Shown here: positions 24,575-32,892 of the stretch, piece after piece
Position numbering within the stretch: the first letter of the stretch is position 1
Layout of the letters: each line of letters starts with the position of its first letter
Assembly: GCA_900113385.1 (NCBI GenBank)
Contig: FOPE01000026.1
Location: 1 to 46,165 of the forward strand
Length of the DNA: 46,165 bases
From: Lachnospiraceae bacterium C7
Lineage (GTDB): Bacteria; Bacillota; Clostridia; Lachnospirales; Lachnospiraceae
Reading direction: 5' to 3'
Translations under genes and position numbers: made by a program
The notes under the pieces: generated by a model
What the model saw: only the letters and a program-made list of their open reading frames with translations
What the model was told of the DNA's origin: nothing
The model's database searches: none

Positions 24575-27500
24575 TTAACGCTTGTTTTCAATATTCTTTT
24601 CAATAACTTTTACATTATTTTTTCCGAAACGAGCGCATAAAGTATCAAAAAGATGGTTTCTAGCACAAACTGTCTGACTTTTTCCTAATCTTTTGATAGA
24701 TTTCGGATTTGCGACATAAATCACCACCTCGTCCTTACCGTCAGAATCTTTCAACATTTCCAACAATTCCTTTTCGTTTTCTTCATAGTCAGTCATTGTT
24801 TGGAATTGTATCCATAGTTCACTTGGTATATCGTCAAAAGCTATTATTTCATCTGCAATAATTTTTCCATTTTTTTCATCTTCTACAGTGGCGTGTCCTT
24901 TTACAAAGACTTTATCATCCTCCTGGATTCTTGTTCCACTAATTTGAAACTGTCTTGGAAAAACTATTACTTCCACAGATCCTAATACATCCTCTAACGT
25001 AATAAACGCCATTGGTTGATTTTTTTTCGTGTATTTCACCTTTTTTTCTGAAACAATTCCACCTACAATAACACTTTCGTTATCTACGATTTTTAACTCT
25101 TTTGTTTCTTCATCTCTTTCAAAATCAGTTGTTACATTTGTAGCATTTTTTTTGATTTTATCTAAGTAATCATCTAATGGATGACCACTTAAATAGATTC
25201 CTAATACTTCTTTTTCAAAACCAACTAATACTTCTTTTTCAAATTCGCCAACATTTGGCATTTTAATTTGATATTCTTTTTTTACCTCATCATCAACTAA
25301 ATCGAATAAATTCATCTGACCTGTCAAATTATTTTTTCGACTTTGTGATACTTGATCTACAATTGATGCGTATACTAAAACCATTTGTTTTCTAGTTCCA
25401 TCTAAAGAATCGCACGCTCCTGCCTTAATTAGATTTTCAACAGCTCTTTTTGTTAAATCTCTATTGGTAGTTCTTTCTATGAAATCCTGTAAAGTTTCAT
25501 ATTCTCCACCGGCTTTGCGCTCTTCTATGATGGCATTAATGATAGGGCGACCTAGGGATTTGATTGCGTATAATCCAAATCTTATATCATTTCCTTCAGC
25601 CGAAAACTGACCCTCTCCTTTATTTATATCGGGCGGAAGTACTTTTATCCCCATAGTTTTGCAGTGATATAAATATTCTGCCATCTTGCCTGGATTATCA
25701 ATTACTGAAGTCATTAAAGCCGCCATATATTCTACTGGATAATAATACTTCAACCACGCAGTTTGCATACTTATTACTGCATAAGCTGCTGCATGAGATT
25801 TGTTAAAAGCATATTTGGCAAAATCTACCATGGAATCATAGATTTTGTTAGCAGCCTCTTCTGAAATTCCATTAGCTACACAACCTTTAATCTGTTGGCT
25901 TTCATCTCCATATACAAAACTTTTACGGCCTTCATCAATTACATGCTGTTTTTTCTTACTCATGGCACGTCTAATATTATCCGCTTGTCCCATGGTATAT
26001 CCTGCAAGTTTTTGAACTATCTGCATAACTTGCTCTTGGTAAACAATACATCCATATGTTGGCTCTAAGATTTCTTTAAGTTCTGGAGTTACATATTTAA
26101 TATTTTTCTGATCTTTTTTTCCTTTTATATATGATGGAATAAAATCCATTGGGCCTGGTCTATACAAAGAAATTCCCGCTATAATGTCTTCAAAATTTTC
26201 AGGTTTTAATTCTCTCATAAAGCCTTGCATTCCTGCTGACTCTAGCTGGAAAACTCCATTTGTTTTTCCTGTTCCAATAAAATCCAAAACTTTTTTATCA
26301 TTTAGATTAATTTTATCAATATCTACATCTATGTTTTTATATTTCTTTACGTTTTTGACAGCATCCTTTAAAACAGTTAAAGTTCTTAGTCCTAAAAAAT
26401 CCATTTTTAAAAGACCTAATTCTTCTAGCTGTACCATATTGTATTCTGCTGTTGGACTTCCATCATTTGCTCTACCTAAAGGCACATAATCGCTTGCAAT
26501 TCCAGGATAAATAACTACACCTGCTGCGTGGACTGACGTGTGGTTTGGAAGTCCTTCTAATTTCTTAGCCATGTCTATTAAATCATGCATCTCTTTATCT
26601 GTTTCGTACAAAGTCCTAAACTCTGGATTTTCTTTTAACGCACCATCTATGGTTATTTTAAGCTCCTGTGGCACCATTTTAGCTACTTTATCCATTATTG
26701 CATAAGGGAAATCAAGTACACGACCCACTGACTTAATTACACCTCTAGCCGCCATTGTACCAAATGTAACAATTTGAGTTACAGAATCTTTTCCATATTT
26801 TTCTGTTACATATTCTATTGCTCGATGACGTTCTGCATATTCAAAATCCACATCAATATCTGGCATTGACACACGTTCTGGATTAAGAAATCGCTCAAAA
26901 AGGAGATTATATTTAACTGGATCAATATTAGTAATTCCAGTACAATAACAAACTTTACTTCCTGCTGCAGAACCTCGCCCTGGTCCTACCCAGCAATCGT
27001 GAGTCCTACTCCAATTAATGTAATCCCAAACTATAAGAATATATTCCACAAATCCCATTTTTTGGATAATTCCTAGTTCGTATTGCATACCCTCGTAAAT
27101 TTCTTTTTTTTGTTCTTCGGTATAATCGTCATTATGTGTGTATCTTTTTTCAAAGCCTTTTTCACACAAATCATTTAAAAATTCCCATGCACTTTCGTAT
27201 CCTTCAGGCACCTCGTACTTAGGAATTTTATAATTATTAAATTCTATATCTATGTTACATCTATCAGCAATCTTTTGTGTATTATCTGCTGCTTCCTGGG
27301 CAAACGGAAATAGTTTTCTCATCTGCTCTTCACTCTTTACAAAATATTGTCCACCTTCATATCTCATTCGATTTTCATCTGAAAGTTTTTTGCCTGTTTG
27401 CATACACAATAATACATCGTGTGCTTCCACATCATCTTCATATGTATAATGAATATCGTTGGTACATACAAGTGGAATATCAAGTTCTTTACTCATGCGT

Positions 27501-28072
27501 AAAAAAGCTGTTGTAACTGTTTTTTGTTCTGGTATTCCATGATCTTGAATCTCAAGATAATAGTTGCCATCTCCAAAAATATTTTTATAGCGGAGAGCTG
27601 CTTCTTTTGCCTCTTCATAAAACCCTCTTACAACATATTTTTGAACTTCACCTGCCAAACATGCTGATAAACAAATAATGCCTTCGTGATATTTTTCTAA
27701 CACTTCCATATCAACTCGTGGCTTATAATAGTATCCTTCTGTAAATCCTATAGAAACTATTTTTATAAGATTTTCATATCCTTTATTATTTTCCGCTAAG
27801 AGGATTAAATGATAATATCTATCATCTCCATGCCCTATTTCTCTGTCAAAACGTGAATTAGGCGCAACATAAACCTCACAACCAATAATTGGTTTTATTC
27901 CTGCGGCCTTTGCTTCTTTATAAAATTCTATTGCGCCATACATGACTCCGTGGTCCGTAATTGCTGCTGCATTCATGCCAAGTTCTTTTACTCTTTTGAC
28001 ATAATCTTTTATTTTATTAGAGCCATCTAAAAGACTGTACTCTGTATGAGTATGAAGATGTACAAAACTCAT
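24575..28072 (-). CDS. dnaE: DNA polymerase III alpha subunit
   Basis: The 1165-residue DnaE-type polymerase has an N-terminal PHP domain (FVHLHTHTEYSLLDG, with His5, His7 and His9). The palm has catalytic aspartates in PDIDVDFEYAERH near residue 402. A helix-hairpin-helix region and a C-terminal OB-fold (about 990-1070) follow. Its length fits Gram-positive DnaE, which works with PolC in replication by extending primers on the lagging strand. The AGAGAGGA site is close to the ATG. pfkA follows. Confidence 0.96.
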   Translation of the reverse strand: MSFVHLHTHTEYSLLDGSNKIKDYVKRVKELGMNAAAITDHGVMYGAIEFYKEAKAAGIKPIIGCEVYVAPNSRFDREIGHGDDRYYHLILLAENNKGYENLIKIVSIGFTEGYYYKPRVDMEVLEKYHEGIICLSACLAGEVQKYVVRGFYEEAKEAALRYKNIFGDGNYYLEIQDHGIPEQKTVTTAFLRMSKELDIPLVCTNDIHYTYEDDVEAHDVLLCMQTGKKLSDENRMRYEGGQYFVKSEEQMRKLFPFAQEAADNTQKIADRCNIDIEFNNYKIPKYEVPEGYESAWEFLNDLCEKGFEKRYTHNDDYTEEQKKEIYEGMQYELGIIQKMGFVEYILIVWDYINWSRTHDCWVGPGRGSAAGSKVCYCTGITNIDPVKYNLLFERFLNPERVSMPDIDVDFEYAERHRAIEYVTEKYGKDSVTQIVTFGTMAARGVIKSVGRVLDFPYAIMDKVAKMVPQELKITIDGALKENPEFRTLYETDKEMHDLIDMAKKLEGLPNHTSVHAAGVVIYPGIASDYVPLGRANDGSPTAEYNMVQLEELGLLKMDFLGLRTLTVLKDAVKNVKKYKNIDVDIDKINLNDKKVLDFIGTGKTNGVFQLESAGMQGFMRELKPENFEDIIAGISLYRPGPMDFIPSYIKGKKDQKNIKYVTPELKEILEPTYGCIVYQEQVMQIVQKLAGYTMGQADNIRRAMSKKKQHVIDEGRKSFVYGDESQQIKGCVANGISEEAANKIYDSMVDFAKYAFNKSHAAAYAVISMQTAWLKYYYPVEYMAALMTSVIDNPGKMAEYLYHCKTMGIKVLPPDINKGEGQFSAEGNDIRFGLYAIKSLGRPIINAIIEERKAGGEYETLQDFIERTTNRDLTKRAVENLIKAGACDSLDGTRKQMVLVYASIVDQVSQSRKNNLTGQMNLFDLVDDEVKKEYQIKMPNVGEFEKEVLVGFEKEVLGIYLSGHPLDDYLDKIKKNATNVTTDFERDEETKELKIVDNESVIVGGIVSEKKVKYTKKNQPMAFITLEDVLGSVEVIVFPRQFQISGTRIQEDDKVFVKGHATVEDEKNGKIIADEIIAFDDIPSELWIQFQTMTDYEENEKELLEMLKDSDGKDEVVIYVANPKSIKRLGKSQTVCARNHLFDTLCARFGKNNVKVIEKNIENKR

Positions 28073-28150
28073 TTTATTCCTCTCTTTTCTAATAATTCTA
28101 GTTAATATTATCTTAAATAATATACTATTTACTTATACTATATTATCTAA

Positions 28151-28186
28151 AATAATATTGTTAAAAATAATATTGTTAAAAATAAT
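28151..28186. repeat. 15-bp AT-rich tandem repeat upstream of dnaE
   Basis: AATAATATTGTTAAA occurs twice in perfect tandem (28151-28165 and 28166-28180, allowing one shared A), followed by a partial third copy. It lies in the dnaE leader. Confidence 0.75.
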
Positions 28187-28216
28187 TTAATTAAGCTAAA
28201 TTATTTACTGCAGTAA

Positions 28217-28262
28217 TAGCGATAATTCGCTACATTATATCATAACAAATTATATTAAACAA
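28217..28262 (-). promoter_or_regulatory. dnaE-pfkA promoter with an operator-like dyad
   Basis: On the minus strand TTGTTT (complement of 28257-28262), a 17-base spacer and TATAAT (complement of 28234-28239) form a good promoter. Directly downstream, at the start point, is TAGCGA-TAAT-TCGCTA (28217-28232 on plus), a perfect 6-bp-arm dyad. It does not match the Gram-positive LexA box I know. The leader would be about 155 bases and includes the 15-bp tandem repeat. Confidence 0.6.
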
Positions 28263-28307
28263 AACAAGTGTTTGTAATTTTTTAGAAAATACACAAAAAA
28301 TTCAAAA

Positions 28308-28336
28308 TTGTCTTGTAAACTCTAATGTGATATTAT
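28308..28336 (+). promoter_or_regulatory. Promoter of the patatin-like lipase gene
   Basis: TTGTCT (28308-28313), a 17-base spacer and TATTAT (28331-28336) lead to the lipase start with a leader of about 35 bases. It is divergent from the dnaE promoter. Confidence 0.6.
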
Positions 28337-28376
28337 TTTAGCGGAGTCTTACATTATATAATTGGAGGGATTTTTT

Positions 28377-29261
28377 ATGACAAAAATAGGATTAGTGGTT
28401 GAGGGCGGTGGAATGAAATGCGCTTATAGTGCTGGAATTCTTGACTGTTTTTTAAATAATGATATTAATTTTGACTATTGCATAGGTGTTTCTGCCGGTT
28501 CAGCTAACTCTGCATCTTTTTTGGCTAAGCAAAAAGAACGCAACCTACGCTTTTACACACAACATGTTAAGGATCCTGAATATATTAGTATTCAAAATTA
28601 TCTTCTACACGGAGAAATTTTTGGATTAGATTATATTTACGGAAAATTAAGCAATTCAGACGGAAAAGATCCTTTAGATTACCAAGTTTTAAACGATAAT
28701 CCTTGTGAATTTGAAATGGTTGCAACTTCTGCCGAAACTGGTAAACCAATTTATTTTAATAAACGTGATCTTAGAAAAGATAACTATACACCTATTATGG
28801 CTTCTAGTGCCTTACCTGTATTTTGTAATCCTGTTACATTTTTAGGTAAAGAATATTTTGATGGCGGCATTTCTGATGCTATACCTTTTCAACGTGCACT
28901 TAAACAGGGCTGTGACAAAGTTGTGGTTCTTCTAAGTAAACCTCGTAGTTTTGTAAAGAAACCTGAAGCTCATAAGTCAATTTACTCAAGGGTTTTAAAA
29001 AAATATCCAAAAATCATAAAAGATATTGATCGACGCCACATTATGTATAAAAATGAAATTGCTAAATTAAAACGTTTAGAAGCTGAAGGAAAACTTTTTG
29101 TTTTTGCCCCTTCTAAAAATATTAAACTAGATACTTTTGCAAGTGATCCTGTTGGAGAACAGAAACTCTACGATTTAGGACTTAAAGACTATGATTTAAG
29201 AAAAGAAAAACTCTTTAGATTCTTAGGATATGAAGATGTTCCTTTATCGGAATTAGCATAA
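28377..29261 (+). CDS. Patatin-like phospholipase
   Basis: The 294-residue patatin-family acyl hydrolase has the glycine-rich oxyanion segment VVEGGGMKCAYSAG at the N-terminus. The nucleophile elbow GVSAGS follows, and the catalytic Asp is in the DGG motif (YFDGGISDAIP). There is no signal peptide, as is usual for bacterial YjjU-like members. The ATG at 28377 has GGAGGG seven bases upstream; a TTG five codons earlier would start on the ribosome-binding site itself. It probably releases fatty acids from membrane or storage lipids. It is monocistronic, with its own promoter and terminator. Confidence 0.9.
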   Translation: MTKIGLVVEGGGMKCAYSAGILDCFLNNDINFDYCIGVSAGSANSASFLAKQKERNLRFYTQHVKDPEYISIQNYLLHGEIFGLDYIYGKLSNSDGKDPLDYQVLNDNPCEFEMVATSAETGKPIYFNKRDLRKDNYTPIMASSALPVFCNPVTFLGKEYFDGGISDAIPFQRALKQGCDKVVVLLSKPRSFVKKPEAHKSIYSRVLKKYPKIIKDIDRRHIMYKNEIAKLKRLEAEGKLFVFAPSKNIKLDTFASDPVGEQKLYDLGLKDYDLRKEKLFRFLGYEDVPLSELA

Positions 29262-29263
29262 AT

Positions 29264-29301
29264 AAAACTGCTCGCAACTTAATGTTACGAGCAGTTTTTT
29301 T
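29264..29301. terminator. Bidirectional intrinsic terminator
   Basis: AAAACTGCTCG (29264-29274) pairs with CGAGCAGTTTT (29288-29298) and is followed by more T. It serves the lipase gene and, on the other strand, the traX gene. Confidence 0.9.
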
Positions 29302-29311
29302 ATAGTAGCTT

Positions 29312-30130
29312 TTACATATAATACATTATATAACAGCGAATTGCCCACAATAGCATTAGGTGCATTGGATAAAACATATAGAAAAAATATTTCATCTGCC
29401 TACCTCTTTTTCCATTGTACATAAGAATTAATCCAAATCCTAACAATGCCCACAATTCGATTGGATCATCTAATAGTGCAAGTAATAAAATCGCTGCTAC
29501 AAAACCTAGATTTTTTGCATTTCTAGAACTAAATTCATACATTACCATAATTGCACACACACCGGCAACATCATAGTCCGTATTAGTAACTCCTGCAACT
29601 AGTAATCCAACTAAAAATATTGTAGTACACAAAAACCATTTCACTTGAGGTTCTTCATAAAATTTTTGAGTACTTTCTTTTATTGCAATATATCCTGCCA
29701 CGACACTTACCGAAATAAACAAAGTGAAAAATACATTAAAACCGGAAAAATCTACAACTTTATTAGAAAAAGCCAAATTAAATGGTATTTCTGATATTAT
29801 TGCAAAAATTCCAAGCCTTATGGCATATTTTCTCACATCTCGTGTATGTAAAATTCCTTCTACTACAAGAAAGCAAAACAGTGGGAATGATATTCTTCCG
29901 ATGATTCTAAAAATTTCATCATATGCATAAACCCTATCAACTTTTGCATTTGGATCTATTTTAAACCATACCCCTTGTTCAATTAAAGCTGCTCCAATGT
30001 GATCAATCAGCATTGTTACTATTGCAATAATTTTTAACGTTGCCCCAGTTATCTGTACCTTCGTCTGTATCTTTTTTTGCAAATTATCTAAAGCTCTGAC
30101 CATTTTCATGGTCCCAAAATTCGTCTCCAT
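29312..30130 (-). CDS. TraX-family membrane protein
   Basis: The 272-residue polytopic membrane protein has about seven or eight hydrophobic segments. It shows the family hallmarks MLIDHIGA near residue 41, RIIGRISFPLFCFLVVEG, and a C-terminal MFYPMHL. TraX acetylates F pilin in plasmid biology, but chromosomal Clostridial members are widespread and uncharacterised; they probably acylate a surface molecule. The AGAGGAC site is seven bases from the ATG. It follows glycogen phosphorylase 2 by 36 bases, so both are probably co-transcribed, though a functional link is not obvious. Confidence 0.85.
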   Translation of the reverse strand: METNFGTMKMVRALDNLQKKIQTKVQITGATLKIIAIVTMLIDHIGAALIEQGVWFKIDPNAKVDRVYAYDEIFRIIGRISFPLFCFLVVEGILHTRDVRKYAIRLGIFAIISEIPFNLAFSNKVVDFSGFNVFFTLFISVSVVAGYIAIKESTQKFYEEPQVKWFLCTTIFLVGLLVAGVTNTDYDVAGVCAIMVMYEFSSRNAKNLGFVAAILLLALLDDPIELWALLGFGLILMYNGKRGRQMKYFFYMFYPMHLMLLWAIRCYIMYYM

Positions 30131-30166
30131 AAGTGTCCTCTTTACGTACTGTCGTATTACTTATTT

Positions 30167-32629
30167 TTATTCTTCTCCTGAACTATTGATTTCAACTTTA
30201 TCTAGATGCCAAATGTCATCAACATACTCTTGTATAGTTCTATCTGAAGAGAATTTTCCTGCATTTGCTGTATTAAGCATAGCACTCTTAGCCCAAGCCT
30301 CTTTATTCTGATAATAATCATTAATCTTCTGTTGTGCTTTAGCATAAGAACGGAAATCAGCTAAAATAAAGTATCTATCTGGTTCAGGCTGATTTAATAG
30401 AGAATTGTATAAATTTCTAAACAACTCTTTATCATTCTGTGAGAAAGTTCCATCAACCAATTGATTTACAATCTTATGAATTTCTATATCATTATTGTAA
30501 ATTTCATGTGGATTGTAATCTTTATTTTGCTCATGTTTAATTACTTCTTCAGCACTCATTCCAAAGATGAAAATGTTGTCTGAGCCTACTTCATCAAACA
30601 TTTCAACATTTGCACCATCCATAGTACCAAGTGTAATTGCTCCATTTAACATAAATTTCATATTACCAGTTCCTGAAGCTTCTTTACTAGCTGTTGAAAT
30701 CTGTTCGCTTACATCAGCTGCTGCAAAAATAAGTTCTGCATTAGAAACTTTATAGTCTTCTATGAATACGACTTTAATTTTTCCATCTATGCTCTTATCA
30801 TTATTTACCACATCAGCAACTGAGTTTATTAATTTAATTGTTGTTTTTGCGTTTTCATATCCTGCTGCTGCTTTTGCTCCAAAAATAAATGTTCTTGGAT
30901 AAAAATCCATTGTAGGATTTGCTTTTAGTTTGTTGTATAAATACATTACATGCATGATATTAAGCAATTGTCTCTTATATTCATGTAATCTTTTAACTTG
31001 AACATCAAAAATTGAGTTAGGATCAACCTCGACTCCATTGTGCTCCTTGATATATTTTGCAAGACGCACTTTATTATGATATTTGATTTCCATAAACTCT
31101 TTTTGAGCTTTTGGATTATCAACATATTTCTTTAAATTTTTGATAGTAGACAAGTCTGTATACCAATCATCTGAAATTTTATCTGTTATCCAATTTGCTA
31201 ATTCTCTATTACCATGTCCTAAGAAACGTCTCTGAGTAATTCCATTTGTTTTATTGTTGAATTTTTCTGGGAACATTTCATAAAAGTCTCTTAATTCTTG
31301 GCGTTCAAGAATTTCAGTATGTAATTTTGCAACACCATTAACAGAAAAGCCTGCAACTATTGCTAGATGAGCCATTCTTACCTGACCATCATATAATATT
31401 GCCATCTTTCTAATTTTTTCTTCGTTATTTGGATATCTTTCTTGGATTTTAAGTACAAATCTTCTGTTAATTTCTTCAATAATCTGATAAACTCTAGGCA
31501 AAAGTCTTTGCATAATCTCAATTGGCCATTTTTCAAGGGCTTCAGACATGATTGTATGATTTGTATATGCAACACAATGTGTTGTAATTTCCCATGCTTC
31601 ATCCCATTCAAGATGTTCTTCATCTAACAATATTCTCATTAACTCACCTACTGCAATTGTAGGATGTGTATCATTCATTTGGAATACTATCTTCTTAGGC
31701 ATTTCCATTAAATCTGTATTTCTTTCTTTATATCTTTCAATAGCTCGTTGAATACTTGCTGATACAAAGAAATATTGCTGTTTTAGACGCAACTCTTTTC
31801 CTGCGACATGATTATCATTAGGATATAATACGTCTACTAAGTTTCTTGCAATCATTTCTTCTTCAACTGCTTTTTGATAATCACCCTTATCAAATGAATC
31901 CAAACTAAATACTTCTTTTGCTTCTGCATCCCAAATCATAAGAGTATCAACTACCTCATTTTGATATCCTACAATTGGAACATCATATGGAATTGCCCAT
32001 ACAGATCTGTAATCTTTTTGAACAAATTTAAGATTTCCAGATTCATCTAATTCTTGTTCAACGTATCCTCCAAATTTAATTTCGTAATGATATTCAGGTC
32101 TTCTAAATTCAAATGGATATCCATGCTGTAACCAGTTATCTGGAACTTCAATTTGGAAACCATCAGATATTTTTTGTTTAAACATACCATATCTATAACG
32201 AATTCCGCAACCACATGCTGCATAACCTAATGTAGCAAGGGAATCTAAGAAACATGATGCAAGTCTTCCTAATCCACCATTTCCTAATGCTGGATCTGGC
32301 TCTTCATCCTCAATTTCATTAATATCTATTCCTAATTCATCAAGGGCATCTTTTACTTCATCATAAGCTGATAAATTTAATAAAATATTACCTAAAGCAC
32401 GTCCCATCAAAAATTCCATAGACAAATAATACACTGTTTTTGGTTGTGTTTTTGCTAATGTTCTTTGGGTAGCTAGCCATTGGTCCATAACGACATCCTT
32501 AACAGATAGACATACTGCTTGGAAGATTTCCTGCTTACTAGCTTCTTTGATTTCTTTTCGATATTGTGTTAATAGATTATCTTTTACACTTTTTATAAAA
32601 ATTTTTTTCTCAAACACATTTTTTCTCAT
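30167..32629 (-). CDS. glgP: Glycogen phosphorylase, copy 2
   Basis: The 820-residue alpha-glucan phosphorylase has the pyridoxal-phosphate lysine in [11 protein letters not shown] and blocks [27 protein letters not shown] and [11 protein letters not shown] start it at the ATG at 32629, because the in-frame ATG at 32644 is followed immediately by the AGGAGG that serves 32629. It is the classic long form, about 60 residues longer than copy 1 at 12197, and clearly a paralogue rather than a recent duplicate. It leads the operon with traX. Having two forms suggests division of labour between stored glycogen and imported maltodextrin; this is inference. Confidence 0.94.
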   Translation of the reverse strand: MRKNVFEKKIFIKSVKDNLLTQYRKEIKEASKQEIFQAVCLSVKDVVMDQWLATQRTLAKTQPKTVYYLSMEFLMGRALGNILLNLSAYDEVKDALDELGIDINEIEDEEPDPALGNGGLGRLASCFLDSLATLGYAACGCGIRYRYGMFKQKISDGFQIEVPDNWLQHGYPFEFRRPEYHYEIKFGGYVEQELDESGNLKFVQKDYRSVWAIPYDVPIVGYQNEVVDTLMIWDAEAKEVFSLDSFDKGDYQKAVEEEMIARNLVDVLYPNDNHVAGKELRLKQQYFFVSASIQRAIERYKERNTDLMEMPKKIVFQMNDTHPTIAVGELMRILLDEEHLEWDEAWEITTHCVAYTNHTIMSEALEKWPIEIMQRLLPRVYQIIEEINRRFVLKIQERYPNNEEKIRKMAILYDGQVRMAHLAIVAGFSVNGVAKLHTEILERQELRDFYEMFPEKFNNKTNGITQRRFLGHGNRELANWITDKISDDWYTDLSTIKNLKKYVDNPKAQKEFMEIKYHNKVRLAKYIKEHNGVEVDPNSIFDVQVKRLHEYKRQLLNIMHVMYLYNKLKANPTMDFYPRTFIFGAKAAAGYENAKTTIKLINSVADVVNNDKSIDGKIKVVFIEDYKVSNAELIFAAADVSEQISTASKEASGTGNMKFMLNGAITLGTMDGANVEMFDEVGSDNIFIFGMSAEEVIKHEQNKDYNPHEIYNNDIEIHKIVNQLVDGTFSQNDKELFRNLYNSLLNQPEPDRYFILADFRSYAKAQQKINDYYQNKEAWAKSAMLNTANAGKFSSDRTIQEYVDDIWHLDKVEINSSGEE

Positions 32630-32733
32630 TTGTTTCCTCCTCATTAGGTGGTTTTATGAATCATTAATGTATTTCGGTATTATTTAATGTATTTTTTAGA
32701 GAATATATTTAATTTATATATTCTTATATTACT

Positions 32734-32742
32734 ATTTTAACA
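32734..32742 (-). promoter_or_regulatory. Possible extended -10 promoter of glycogen phosphorylase 2
   Basis: On the minus strand TG-T-TAAAAT (complement of about 32734-32742) stands about 105 bases before the gene. No matching -35 element is seen. The rest of the 32645-32784 gap is AT-rich and featureless. Confidence 0.35.
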
Positions 32743-32784
32743 TATTGTTTGTTTTTTGGGTTAATTTTATGTACAATTTTACAC

Positions 32785-32830
32785 AAAAAAAGCCATCTGG
32801 TGCATATATATACACCAAATGGCTTTTTTT
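32785..32830. terminator. Bidirectional intrinsic terminator after ileS
   Basis: GCCATcTGGTG (32792-32802) pairs with CACCAaATGGC (32813-32823), with one internal mismatch. It is flanked by seven A on the left and seven T on the right. It ends ileS transcription on the minus strand. Confidence 0.88.
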
Positions 32831-32892
32831 CAACAATATTTCTGTTTATAAAATCATATGTTTTGCAGAAATATTTGCATTTATTTTAAAAA

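Noticed and set aside
28217-28232. LexA/DinR box at the dnaE promoter
   Set aside because: The dyad lacks the CGAAC-N4-GTTCG arrangement. It is kept only as an unassigned dyad.
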